A program made the translations under genes and the position numbers. The notes below the pieces were generated by a model. That model was given only the letters and a program-made list of their open reading frames with translations, was not told the origin of the DNA and did no database searches. This document shows, piece after piece, positions 7,838 through 16,122 of a stretch of DNA of 64,000 bases (the stretch's first letter is position 1; every line of letters starts with the position of its first letter). This DNA comes from Enterocloster clostridioformis (GTDB lineage Bacteria; Bacillota; Clostridia; Lachnospirales; Lachnospiraceae), in NCBI RefSeq assembly GCF_020297485.1, contig NZ_JAIWZC010000001.1, positions 2,170,001 through 2,234,000 of the forward strand, read 5' to 3'.

Positions 7838-8440
7838 AACTACCCCGCAGCAAGCTGCGGGGTATCGAAGGTTGCAACCTCTACATATAATCCCATATGC
7901 TATACTGCTTTGTTTTCTCTACGTTTTTATAGATTGTTTTATAATTTTTTTCCTGTCCCTGTTCTTTCACATATCTACTTATGATTTGCTCATTCCCATG
8001 TTCACTCACCGTTGCTACGTAATAGCCATCTGTCCAGAATTCTCCTCCCCACAATTTTTTCTTCACTTGTGGACATTTCGCGAACACCTCTCGGGCTATG
8101 ATGCTCTTCACTATTTGGATGATTTTTTTTGGACTATATGCAGGCACTGACTGGATAAGAAAATGTATATGGTCTTTATCTGTACCTACTTCCAAAAATC
8201 TTATTTCATACCTTTCCTGAATTCCCTCACACGTTTCTTTGATTACCCTATCTACATCTTCATCTATTACTACTCTTCTATATTTTGCTGGACATACGAA
8301 ATGATACATGAGTACTGATACATTGTGTGACTTGCGTATTGTTTCACTCATCACACAATTTCTCCTTTCCTTTTTCCTCTAGTATATCACTTCCTCCATG
8401 TCTTGAAAAAGTTTGTTACGCAGCAAGCTGCGGGGAATTA
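7838..8440 (-). mobile_element. IS200/IS605-family insertion sequence
   Basis: A single tnpA gene is flanked by subterminal hairpins, the hallmark of this family. On the degV side, 7841-7864 is a perfect 11-bp inverted repeat around AA (TACCCCGCAGC / GCTGCGGGGTA). On the other side, 8419-8432 repeats the core CGCAGC-AA-GCTGCG. There are no terminal inverted repeats and no target duplication, as expected for Y1 single-strand transposition. Outer boundaries are approximate because the cleavage sites were not resolved. Confidence 0.82.
7881..8354 (-). CDS. tnpA: IS200/IS605 TnpA, Y1 HUH transposase
   Basis: This 157-residue protein is full length for the family. It has the HUH motif in TDKDHIHFLIQ at about residues 58-68 and the catalytic tyrosine in IISRYVKEQ at about residue 130, with the conserved KLWGGEFWTDGYYV in between. 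TnpA excises and inserts single-stranded circles through a 5'-phosphotyrosine intermediate and recognises the subterminal hairpins present on both sides. GGAG precedes the GTG at 8354 by seven bases, and an ATG follows at 8351. No tnpB lies alongside, so this is an IS200-type (tnpA-only) element. It appears intact. Confidence 0.93.
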   Translation of the reverse strand: MMSETIRKSHNVSVLMYHFVCPAKYRRVVIDEDVDRVIKETCEGIQERYEIRFLEVGTDKDHIHFLIQSVPAYSPKKIIQIVKSIIAREVFAKCPQVKKKLWGGEFWTDGYYVATVSEHGNEQIISRYVKEQGQEKNYKTIYKNVEKTKQYSIWDYM

Positions 8441-8468
8441 AACCCTCTTTTTGATTAAATGTTCTCCT

Positions 8469-8654
8469 TCATGCAATCCCCTGGTTCAGTCTGTTTGCGG
8501 TTGCGTATAACTGGTAATACATTCCATTCTTCTCCAGCAGCTGTTCATGGTTTCCCTCTTCCGCAATCTGATTGCCAGCCGGCACAAGTATACGGTCTGC
8601 CCCCTGGATGGTGGTCAGGCGGTGGTCAAGGGCGGATGTGGCCTCGTCCATTAA
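8469..8654 (-). pseudogene. ABC exporter ATPase fragment with internal deletion
   Basis: About 60 codons encode the end of an MsbA/LmrA-type ABC ATPase. The Walker B and D-loop LMDEATSALD is joined directly to HRLTTIQGADRI, the H-loop region, followed by the usual tail GNHEQLLEKNGMYYQLY. In intact proteins about 25 residues separate the D-loop from the H-loop histidine; these are missing. Everything upstream (membrane domain, Walker A, signature) is also gone. The fragment ends beside the IS200-type element and is non-functional. Confidence 0.8.
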
Positions 8655-9420
8655 ATGTACCCTAACCCCGCTCCTCTTTGTAAACCTTACCCTCAACGGC
8701 AAACATATCTGTGTATTGTGTTCCTTTTTATAAAAAATAAAAGACGTAATCTCCCGATTAATCTTCCATCATCAGATTCACTAGGTTGACTAAGCTATAT
8801 CCCTTCATAGCATATTTACTGCTATTCCACCATTATCCCATGTTTTCCCTTCCACCATACAACTTTATAAAAACACTCGAATCCAGTCATCTTCATGCAT
8901 CTTTCAAGCGGATGGTCCACGTGAACATGGTTCTTCCTATCGTCATTTTATCCAGTCATTTATCTACAAGGCAGGCGCTCTCACGCTCCAACAAAACAGG
9001 GATCATATCAAGTTTAACTACTTTGGAGCATAAGGCAGCACCCTCAATAAATTCATAGGCGCCAGTAATCTTGACCATTCTAACAGATTTTGTTGCGTAT
9101 CGCTTATGGTTTCCCATATGCAATGTTTTCATTACACATCGTTGCCGCCCTCCTCCTGATGGACCTGTTAACACACTTTTTTCAATTGAATCGTTAAGCG
9201 AAGCTTGGAAAGCATCCGTGTGTGTTGATGGTTTTTAGTGTATCATAAAACAGCCTTTTTTTCCACCAGAAAAGCACAGCCTTTTGATTTGGCTGTGCCA
9301 TAGATTCGTTTATCTTCCTACATTGTTGATCGATATCCTAATCCAAAGGCGGTTCTTCCCTCCTTTTGATAGCCGCTGAACCGGTACCATTCGCCTGGTC
9401 CGTACCATCCTGTTTTCGAT
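8655..9420. other. Gap without a recognisable gene
   Basis: This stretch of about 770 bases lies between the ABC fragment and the DUF6262-like gene. A minus-strand frame at 8956-9174 is open but matches no family I recognise and has no good ribosome site. An 8-bp stem (GCACAGCC / GGCTGTGC at 9274-9298) followed on the minus strand by TTTT could be a weak terminator for the fragment upstream. I see no tRNA and no clear promoter. The region reads as decayed accessory DNA. Confidence 0.4.
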
Positions 9421-9717
9421 TTAAAGACTGCAGATCAGCTCCCTGTTTTTCCGTTCCAACGCCTTTTTTAACGTTTCATTTTCCTTCATTAATTTTTCAT
9501 TGTCCTGCTGTACCTCTCTCAGCTGCCGGAGCAGTGCTTGTATTTCATGGTTCATAGCCATATCCAAAATCTTCTTTTTGGGGTTGCTCATGCCGGCCTG
9601 CTGCTCGAATGCCCGGTCCAGTTCTTTCCTCACCGTTGGATTTTTGTAGAAGAATCCTCTCGATAGTCCGGTCTTTTCCATCAGTTTTAGGACGGTAACC
9701 GGTTCCCTCTCATCCAT
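9421..9717 (-). pseudogene. DUF6262 / Tn554 TnpC-like protein, probably N-truncated
   Basis: The 98-residue product has an N-terminal helix-turn-helix-like segment PVTVLKLMEKTGLSRGFFYKN followed by a basic linker and a long coiled coil (about residues 55-95). That is the layout of DUF6262 proteins, formerly Tn554 TnpC, which accompany paired tyrosine recombinases. The family is usually longer at the N-terminus, and the same frame is open for only a few codons upstream before a stop, so the start at 9717 is probably a remnant. The recombinase genes tnpA and tnpB that should precede it are absent; a HAD-like fragment lies upstream instead. Likely a leftover of a Tn554-type element. Confidence 0.6.
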
Positions 9718-9839
9718 CAGTTGATTCCATCTTCTTGTACCGGATATAGGCAGTCATATTGCTGCCCACATACACCAGAATACCTCTGAACTTCAGCGAT
9801 TCCATAAACTCCAGCATGCTTTGGTAGCAGTTTAGATGA

Positions 9840-10007
9840 TTATACCACCCCGTCCCCCCAAAAAATCAACCCGGCCTCCTTATACACTTCACGAGACAGG
9901 CTCAGATGATCCCTCCAATATCCCCACAGCCTTTCTATCACTATCTTCTTATTGCTCTCATATTCATATATTGTACCATCTATATCAGATATCAATTCCT
10001 TTATCAT
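9840..10007 (-). pseudogene. HAD-like phosphatase N-terminal fragment
   Basis: Fifty-five codons start with MIKELISDIDGTIYEYE, containing the DxDGT motif I of haloacid dehalogenase phosphatases, and stop at 9840. In another frame just downstream on the minus strand (about 9838-9712) an open segment of about 40 codons, including MLEFMESLKFRGILVYVGSN, could be the continuation after a frameshift and deletion. Catalytic motifs III and IV are absent. It ends against the DUF6262-like gene and starts 32 bases from the last ula gene. Family assignment rests on motif I only. Confidence 0.45.
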
Positions 10008-10039
10008 CTTCAACTCCCCGATTTCAATAACAATTCCAA

Positions 10040-10729
10040 TTATTGCTGACCATAGTAAGCACTTGCTCCGTGTTTTCTCAGATAATGCTTATCCTGCAAT
10101 TCCTGAGGCGCAGGCTGTACTTTAGGATTAATCAGCTCGCAGCAGGCCGCCATCTTTGCCACTTCCTCCAACACTACCGCATTGTGTACGGCCTCCATAG
10201 CGTCCTTGCCCCAGGCAAAGGGCCCGTGATTCTTGCAGAGACAAGCTGGAACTGCCATGTACTCTTTATCCTTAAAATATTCTGCGATGAGAAGCCCCGT
10301 ATTTTTCTCATAGGCCCCCTCAATGTCCTCCCTGGTCAAGCAGCGCAGACAGGGGATCTCACCGTACATATAATCTGCATGGGTGGTTCCGTAACAGGGA
10401 ATTCCTCTTCCTGACTGCGCCCAGCTGGTGGCCCATGAGGAATGGGTGTGAACAATCCCCCCCACCAGAGGTAGGGCTTTATACAACTCCAAGTGGGTGG
10501 CAGTGTCCGAGGAGGGATTGAGTTTTCCCTCCACACGGTTGCCATCCAAGTCCATCACCACCATATCCTCGGGGGACAGCTTATCATAATCCACACCGCT
10601 GGGTTTAATAACAAACATTCCACTCTCCCGGTCAATGGCGCTGACATTTCCCCAGGTAAAGGTTACGAGCCCGTATTTAGGCAGCTCCATATTAGCTTCA
10701 TAGACAATTTTCTTCAGATTTTCCAGCAT
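10040..10729 (-). CDS. ulaF: L-ribulose-5-phosphate 4-epimerase (AraD/UlaF type)
   Basis: The 229-residue enzyme is full length for class II aldolase/epimerases. [14 protein letters not shown] lies near the N-terminus, the zinc ligands are in [14 protein letters not shown] (two histidines) and in [10 protein letters not shown] (third histidine), and [10 protein letters not shown] contributes to phosphate binding. It interconverts L-ribulose-5-phosphate and D-xylulose-5-phosphate, the last step before the pentose phosphate pathway. In arabinose loci the same fold is called AraD; here neighbours are an L-xylulose-5-phosphate 3-epimerase and an ascorbate PTS, so the UlaF role fits better. It is the last gene of the minus-strand cluster. 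Confidence 0.92.
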   Translation of the reverse strand: MLENLKKIVYEANMELPKYGLVTFTWGNVSAIDRESGMFVIKPSGVDYDKLSPEDMVVMDLDGNRVEGKLNPSSDTATHLELYKALPLVGGIVHTHSSWATSWAQSGRGIPCYGTTHADYMYGEIPCLRCLTREDIEGAYEKNTGLLIAEYFKDKEYMAVPACLCKNHGPFAWGKDAMEAVHNAVVLEEVAKMAACCELINPKVQPAPQELQDKHYLRKHGASAYYGQQ

Positions 10730-10765
10730 CTTCGGCTCTCCTTTTTACTTCCTGCTGCTGCGCTT

Positions 10766-11815
10766 TTATGGTTCCAAAATATACATGGCGATCTCATCTA
10801 TCTCACGGTTAGTTGAGATAAGAACATCCTTTCCATGGTTTGTGTACCGAAACACATTCGCGGAACCGCAGTCCTTGTCCAGAACCTGGACCTCATAGCT
10901 TTTTGTATCCTGATTATATGTAAATGCAAGCAAATCTCGTGCGCCCTTTCTGTGTCCGATGACAACCCTGGTCTTTCCACAGAGCATGCCCCCAAAAATG
11001 GAGTGGGCAAATTCCGCAGGCTTATCATAAGCGTAAGCATTCCGGTAACGGCCGTCCTCCTTCTTGTATATACTGATGCTGTCGCCGTGGAAAGGCGCTA
11101 TCACAGCTAACTCCTGCTCTCCGTCCCCGTCCAAGTCCGCAAGAAGCGCATCGCTGGCAGGAGTATCCAGAAGGCATTCTACACCCCACTGTCCACCCGG
11201 CTCTGCCGGAGGCGTAAAGAGGAATACGCCGTCCTCGGCGGACACTACGCTACCGGGAGTCCCGTCCAAATCGACTCTGTAATATCCGTGGTTTTTAGTA
11301 AGCCCGTCCTTAATCACTTCCATATGGAGCGGATTCTCCTGATTAAAAATGTTTAAATTCTCAGGCAGAACCGCAGCGTACACTTTACCGGGCTTTGACC
11401 AGTCATCCTTAAACTCATGGCCTGATTTAAGGGTGCAGGCAATAAGATACCGCACGCCTCCTCTCTCCAGGATATCAAACCTGTGTACATGAGGAAGAAC
11501 CACCAGTGTGGTTACCAGCCAGTCTCCCTTGCCTCTTGGAGTTACGTATACAATCCCGGCCTCCTTAGAGTCGTTTGGAGAGTAGCACTTATAGGTGGAG
11601 AGAAACTGCCCGTCTGTCCCCGGCACCTGGACAATGGACATAGCTCCCCCCGGTTCAGTCCATACCGTGTCCACCTCGTTGCCGTCCAGATCAAAGAGGA
11701 TACAGCGACCTACCTTCTCCGCCGCCACAAGAAAATAATCCATCCCCTGATAATGAAGAGGGGCAATGGAATAACATTTAGCCAGATTTCCTATTACTTT
11801 TTTCTCAACTTTCAT
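10766..11815 (-). CDS. Cytoplasmic beta-propeller-like protein of unknown function in the ula locus
   Basis: I do not recognise a characterised family. The 349-residue product has no signal peptide or membrane segment and is made of repeated beta-rich stretches. One segment, LLADLDGDGEQELAVIAPFHG (about residues 240-260), resembles the calcium-binding FG-GAP/VCBS blade motif, and the others look like degenerate blades, suggesting a propeller. It lies between the UlaE-like and UlaF-like genes, 13 bases downstream of the former, and is almost certainly co-transcribed. A mutarotase, lactonase or sensor role on sugar acids or phosphates would fit the context but is inference. It may take the place of a catabolic step otherwise missing here. 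Confidence 0.75.
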   Translation of the reverse strand: MKVEKKVIGNLAKCYSIAPLHYQGMDYFLVAAEKVGRCILFDLDGNEVDTVWTEPGGAMSIVQVPGTDGQFLSTYKCYSPNDSKEAGIVYVTPRGKGDWLVTTLVVLPHVHRFDILERGGVRYLIACTLKSGHEFKDDWSKPGKVYAAVLPENLNIFNQENPLHMEVIKDGLTKNHGYYRVDLDGTPGSVVSAEDGVFLFTPPAEPGGQWGVECLLDTPASDALLADLDGDGEQELAVIAPFHGDSISIYKKEDGRYRNAYAYDKPAEFAHSIFGGMLCGKTRVVIGHRKGARDLLAFTYNQDTKSYEVQVLDKDCGSANVFRYTNHGKDVLISTNREIDEIAMYILEP

Positions 11816-11828
11816 AATTCACTCATCC

Positions 11829-12680
11829 TTATTCCCACTGCGCATCCAGAATACTAGTCATCATCTCATTGGCCTGAGCCAAATCCTTTTTCCACTGAGG
11901 ATTCCCTGTATACCAGAATTCTGTCACATATTTTCTCACCCCCAGATCCCAGGCCGTCTTTATGGCTCCCTTAAAGTCCACATGGCCTTGGCCGAAGGAT
12001 ACTTCGCGGAATACGCCGGGAGTGGTCTCCTTCAGATGCATGGCTGCCAGATGGCCTTTTCCAAGGCGAAGGTCTTCCAGCACATCTGTACCATAGGTCT
12101 TTGCTGCATTGGTAATATTTCCAATATCAGGATAAACGCCCAGATACATGGAGGAAACGAGCTCCACATACTCCATGGCCTTTCCCACTGTGTTCATGAA
12201 ATCCGTCTCCATGGTTTCAAACCCCATGACGATGCCTACTTTCGCTGCCATCTCAGTTGCTTTTATGAGATTTTCAGCAAATTGTCTTTTGGTCTCATCT
12301 GTGGACTCGTCATAGTATACGTCATAACCCGCCAGTTGTATAATCCGGATTCCCAAGTCATCTGCTAGCCGGATTGCTTTCTCCATAATCTCCATTCCGC
12401 GGCTGCGGACAGCAGGATCGCTGCTTCCCAGCGGAAACTTGCGGTGTCCGCTGAGACACATAGTGCGTATGGGAAGCCCGGCTTCCTTCATCAGACTCAC
12501 CAGCCCCAGGCGCTCCTCTTCTGACATGTCCAAACGTCCCAGCTTCTCCTCCGTCTCGTCAATGCTAATCTCCACAAAATCAAAACCGGCTCCTTTTGCC
12601 GCTTCCAGCTTTTCTTTCCACCCAAGCTGCGAGGGCATGGATTTTTCATATAATCCAAGAGTATATGGTCGTTTCATCAC
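11829..12680 (-). CDS. ulaE: L-xylulose-5-phosphate 3-epimerase (UlaE/SgbU type)
   Basis: The 283-residue TIM-barrel protein belongs to the sugar isomerase/AP-endonuclease 2 superfamily. It opens with YTLGLYEKSMPSQLGWKEKL and FDFVEISIDE, as in UlaE, has IRTMCLSGHRKFPLGS, and has metal-site regions GFETME, YPDIGN and HLKETTPG. It epimerises L-xylulose-5-phosphate (from decarboxylated 3-keto-L-gulonate-6-phosphate) to L-ribulose-5-phosphate, which UlaF then converts. Length and motif order match the family. It follows the DeoR regulator gene by about 65 bases, with the propeller protein and UlaF behind it. Confidence 0.93.
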   Translation of the reverse strand: MMKRPYTLGLYEKSMPSQLGWKEKLEAAKGAGFDFVEISIDETEEKLGRLDMSEEERLGLVSLMKEAGLPIRTMCLSGHRKFPLGSSDPAVRSRGMEIMEKAIRLADDLGIRIIQLAGYDVYYDESTDETKRQFAENLIKATEMAAKVGIVMGFETMETDFMNTVGKAMEYVELVSSMYLGVYPDIGNITNAAKTYGTDVLEDLRLGKGHLAAMHLKETTPGVFREVSFGQGHVDFKGAIKTAWDLGVRKYVTEFWYTGNPQWKKDLAQANEMMTSILDAQWE

Positions 12681-12744
12681 TTTCCTCCCATTATATGTCT
12701 CTTTTTTCCAATCGCCGTCTTTGAATCCGGAGTGGCATGATGTC

Positions 12745-13515
12745 TTAAAAATCAGATTTGTGCACCTGATATACCCGAACGCCTTTTTCTCTTATGGCGT
12801 TCAGGGCGTCATCGGGCGCCTTCTCATCCGTTATAAGATACTGAATCTTCTCTATGGGGCAACTGGTAAAGCTGCTGTTACTACCTATCTTCGTGTGGTC
12901 TGCCAGCACATAAACAGTCTGGTTTGCATGGGCGATCATCATCTCATTGATACTGACCTCATTGAATATCTCTGTGGTCATTCCTAACTCTGCGCTGATG
13001 CCAGAGCAGCCCACAAACGCTTTCTTTGCATATACATGCTGCAAATTCCTCAGAGTAAAATCCCCCACCATGGCATCCTTTGGATGGCGCAATTCGCCTC
13101 CTGTAAGCACCACATTAACACCCGGACAATATTCCCGCCCTATGGCCTTGCCATTATTGGTAATAACCGTCACGTTATTGCACTCCACATACTCCAGTAT
13201 CTGGAGTGCATTGCTGCTGGTGTTGATGAATATTGTATCATTCTCTGCCACAAAGTCTGCCGCATACCTAGCGATAAGCTTGCGGTACAGCTGCACCTCG
13301 TCCTTCATATTCTTAGGGGCCATGGTTGACACAGCCCCTCCATAATTACGAACAAGGAGCTTCTGTTCCTCCAGATACTGAAGATCTCTTCTAATCGTAA
13401 TCAGGGACACTCCCAGTAGTTGCGAAAGCTCATCTACGCGAACTTCCGGTTTCTCCTCCATTATCTCCACAATCCGGTTTCTGCGACTCTCCACAAAAGC
13501 TCTTTCTCTTTTCAT
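12745..13515 (-). CDS. DeoR-family transcriptional regulator (candidate ula repressor)
   Basis: The 256-residue regulator has the DeoR winged HTH at the N-terminus (VDELSQLLGVSLITIRRDLQYLEEQ) and a DeoRC sugar-phosphate sensor domain from about residue 75, with VITNNGKAI, VLTGGELR and VYVLADHTKIG. Such proteins repress sugar catabolic genes until a phosphorylated intermediate binds. Its place between the PTS genes and the ula catabolic genes makes it the obvious local regulator. A likely operator is the perfect palindrome at 17306-17322 in the ulaG promoter. The 270-base gap on its upstream side suggests it may have its own promoter. Confidence 0.92.
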   Translation of the reverse strand: MKRERAFVESRRNRIVEIMEEKPEVRVDELSQLLGVSLITIRRDLQYLEEQKLLVRNYGGAVSTMAPKNMKDEVQLYRKLIARYAADFVAENDTIFINTSSNALQILEYVECNNVTVITNNGKAIGREYCPGVNVVLTGGELRHPKDAMVGDFTLRNLQHVYAKKAFVGCSGISAELGMTTEIFNEVSINEMMIAHANQTVYVLADHTKIGSNSSFTSCPIEKIQYLITDEKAPDDALNAIREKGVRVYQVHKSDF

Positions 13516-13585
13516 ACGTCACACCTCTCATTTAGGAATATATCACTTTGCGGAGCAATACTGTTTTGCCTCGCTCATATTGGCC

Positions 13586-13627
13586 CCAGTGAGTCCCAAT
13601 TTTACTGCATTGCATCGGGCTCACTGG
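13586..13627 (-). promoter_or_regulatory. Inverted repeat between the PTS EIIB and DeoR genes
   Basis: CCAGTGAG at 13586-13593 pairs with CTCACTGG at 13620-13627, an 8-bp perfect stem with a 26-base loop. A smaller hairpin, GTGCTT / AAGCAC, lies about 30 bases further. There is no run of T on either side, so this is not a classical terminator. It could be an mRNA-processing site separating PTS from catabolic gene expression, or an operator. Function is unproven. Confidence 0.4.
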
Positions 13628-13785
13628 CTTTCGTCCTACAAAAACTCCAATTTAACATGTGCTTTTGTGCAAGCACAACGCGATTTTCCTCTGGAACTTT
13701 TTTGCACGGCTCAATACCTACGTGTATATTATATCCCAAATAGAAGCTTGTGTCATGTATTTATGTTCGTTTCGTTCATTAAATT

Positions 13786-14088
13786 TTAGAGAAGGCCCTT
13801 TTCTTTCATCTTGTCTTCCATCTCCCGAGCTGACATGATGTTGCGGAGTCCGATTACAACGGTTCCTTTTTTCTCGGCATCTTTAAACATGTTTGCAAAA
13901 TTCTGTGCGCAGAATACTACATCATACTGACTAGCTGCGGTTTTCCCTTCGGACAGTGCACAGTGATGAACCTTCCCCGGTTTGATCCCCACTGTATCCA
14001 GCATTTTCTGCATAGTCATCTTCATCATCAGACTTGAGCCCGCACCATTTGCGCAGCATACGATAAAACTCATATTTTCCTTTGCCAT
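13786..14088 (-). CDS. ulaB: PTS ascorbate-type EIIB subunit
   Basis: This 100-residue cytoplasmic subunit begins SFIVCCANGAGSSLMMKM, the EIIB phosphorylation loop with the active cysteine followed by a glycine-rich phosphate-binding turn, as in lactose/ascorbate-type EIIB proteins. It accepts phosphate from EIIA and passes it to ascorbate bound by EIIC. It follows the EIIC gene by 55 bases and ends the PTS gene group before the gap leading to the DeoR gene. Length is normal for the family. Confidence 0.9.
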   Translation of the reverse strand: MAKENMSFIVCCANGAGSSLMMKMTMQKMLDTVGIKPGKVHHCALSEGKTAASQYDVVFCAQNFANMFKDAEKKGTVVIGLRNIMSAREMEDKMKEKGLL

Positions 14089-14143
14089 AATTAACCTCTC
14101 CTGCTTATAAACGCCTTAACTTTGACAATTCATTTATACATTA

Positions 14144-15622
14144 CTATTTGTTCTCTTTCAAAGCTCTGTATGCTTCGTAATCCTCTGTAATCAGGAAATA
14201 ACCTTTTTTGTCCTTCCTGTACTGAATCTGGGGGATAGCCAGAAGTACGATAACTACAATTGCAACGCCTGCGTAGCTTAAGCACTTCATGACGGCTGTC
14301 ATTACAGGCCACACAACCGCCCAATCCCACATTCCTAAATATCCACCGTAAGCTGCCATCCCCACCCAGCCTGCGATAATAGCTGAACCGAACACCTGGC
14401 AAAGACCGGAAATAAATGGAAGAATGAGAGCAGCCTTGATCCCCCCCTTCTCATTGGCAAACACAGCGATAGTTGCATTGTCAAAGAATACAGGCACGAA
14501 TCCGCAAATAACAAGCACAGGACTCTTTAATGCGATCAGCGCGCCAATAGCGATAATCTGTCCTGCAAAGCCTGCAAGGAATCCCAGAGGAACTGCGTTC
14601 ATAGAACCGAAACCGTAGATAACCGCGCAGTCAACACCCGGAAGGGAACCCGGCAGCAGTTTGTCGGCAATCCCCTGGAAGGATGCAGTCAGCTCTGTTA
14701 CGAAGGTTCTTACACCTAACTGAAGGATTGCCAGGTATACGGAAAAATACAAACAGGTCTGGATCACATAGAAGAACATGCTGGCATTTTCTTTCAGGAA
14801 TCCCTGAGCCACAAGGTAATCACGTCCAAGGATGCAGAGAATCGTTCCGAAGAAGATTACCATCAGGATAGAGGTACATACCATGTTCTCATTAAAAATA
14901 GACATAAAGCCTGGAAGCTCTAAATCGTCAATCTTTTTAATATCCTTTCCATCTTTCTTTTTTCCAAAAACTTTCTCAGCCAACCAGGTATTCAGAGCAA
15001 TGCCAAACATCTGTTGATGGGCCAGACAGAAGCCTGCTCCATCTGTCAATTCCTGACAGGGCTTAATGGTAAGGTTGGAGCCTACCGCCCAGTATGCGCC
15101 CAAAATCAGAGCCATTACAACCAGGAGGCTTGCATTATTGTCGATGAGGAACGGACAGGCGAACAGAATGAGCCAGTAAGCAGTGGACGCCTGCTGCACT
15201 TGCACATGACCTGTAGTAAACAGAGCGCGCAGCTTGGTGTACTTAGAGAAGCGCACCAGAAGGATGTTTACAATAAATGCAATCAACAGCAGAATCATCG
15301 CATTGCCGAACGTCTTTCCGAACACTTCCTCCACACCGGCTGTAACTGCGTTTTGACCGAAGTAAGGGTCAATTACCATAGCACCAATATTAAATCTTTC
15401 TTTCAGACCTACCAGCACCGGACGGAAATTGCTGACCAAACCACCGGAACCAACAGATAAAATCAAGTAACCCACTATCGCCTTAATCACGCCTGCCAGA
15501 ACATCATACCAGGATTTCCTCAACAATATGTAACCAATCATTACGATAAGACCAATCATGAATGCAGGCTGCTGTAATACGTTAACTGCAAAATACGACC
15601 ATATTTTCATTAAAATATCCAT
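14144..15622 (-). CDS. ulaA: PTS ascorbate transporter EIIC subunit (UlaA/SgaT family)
   Basis: The 492-residue integral membrane protein has about eleven hydrophobic segments. Recognisable UlaA features include the N-terminal VLQQPAFMIGLIVMIGYILL, FNIGAMVIDPYFGQNA, and QTCLYFSVYLAILQLGVRTF. UlaA transports and phosphorylates L-ascorbate with its EIIA and EIIB partners in a vitamin-C-type elevator fold. It is 15 bases downstream of EIIA and upstream of EIIB, so a complete three-subunit PTS is present. Paralogous substrates such as other sugar acids are possible, but the adjacent UlaG-, UlaE- and UlaF-like genes support ascorbate. Confidence 0.93.
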   Translation of the reverse strand: MDILMKIWSYFAVNVLQQPAFMIGLIVMIGYILLRKSWYDVLAGVIKAIVGYLILSVGSGGLVSNFRPVLVGLKERFNIGAMVIDPYFGQNAVTAGVEEVFGKTFGNAMILLLIAFIVNILLVRFSKYTKLRALFTTGHVQVQQASTAYWLILFACPFLIDNNASLLVVMALILGAYWAVGSNLTIKPCQELTDGAGFCLAHQQMFGIALNTWLAEKVFGKKKDGKDIKKIDDLELPGFMSIFNENMVCTSILMVIFFGTILCILGRDYLVAQGFLKENASMFFYVIQTCLYFSVYLAILQLGVRTFVTELTASFQGIADKLLPGSLPGVDCAVIYGFGSMNAVPLGFLAGFAGQIIAIGALIALKSPVLVICGFVPVFFDNATIAVFANEKGGIKAALILPFISGLCQVFGSAIIAGWVGMAAYGGYLGMWDWAVVWPVMTAVMKCLSYAGVAIVVIVLLAIPQIQYRKDKKGYFLITEDYEAYRALKENK

Positions 15623-15637
15623 ATTATCCCCCTTAAT

Positions 15638-16096
15638 TTATCCCTCAATATAGTTCTCCTGAATCTTAATCAAATCCTCCGGTGTTTCCGCCTCCAGTAA
15701 AGCCGCCACTACCTCCTCATTCATCAGCAGCTCCGACAGTCTTGTCATGTTTGCCAAATGCTGATCTGGATTGCAGGACGCCAATGTAAAAAACAGTCTA
15801 GCGTCCATCTGCGCATTTCCCGGCTCAAAGCTTACAGGTTTTTTCAGTTTCATAAAAGCAATAGCTGTCTTGTGCACCCCTTTTGCACATTCCTGAGAAT
15901 GAGGCATTGCCACATTGGGCATAATTACAATATAAGGACCATACTTCTTCACACACTCAATAATGTCTGCCTTATAATTAGCCTCCACAGTTCCATCTGC
16001 CTCTAAGCATTCACAGCTCATGCGGATGGCCTCTTCCCAATCAGAGGCCTCCTCCGCAAATTTGTAATGGTTTGACTTCACGAACTCTTTTAACAT
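15638..16096 (-). CDS. ulaC: PTS EIIA subunit (mannitol/fructose/ascorbate type)
   Basis: The 152-residue EIIA domain protein has the active-site histidine in IVIMPNVAMPHSQECAKG at about residues 52-69 and the family motif LFFTLASCNPDQHLANMTRLSELL. It receives phosphate from HPr and donates it to EIIB. It sits between the UlaG-like lactonase and EIIC genes, separated by 26 and 15 bases, so the operon order is ulaG-EIIA-EIIC-EIIB rather than the E. coli ulaABC arrangement. Length and domain boundaries look complete. Confidence 0.92.
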   Translation of the reverse strand: MLKEFVKSNHYKFAEEASDWEEAIRMSCECLEADGTVEANYKADIIECVKKYGPYIVIMPNVAMPHSQECAKGVHKTAIAFMKLKKPVSFEPGNAQMDARLFFTLASCNPDQHLANMTRLSELLMNEEVVAALLEAETPEDLIKIQENYIEG

Positions 16097-16122
16097 TGAT
16101 TGTTCCCCCTTATGACCGAGGC

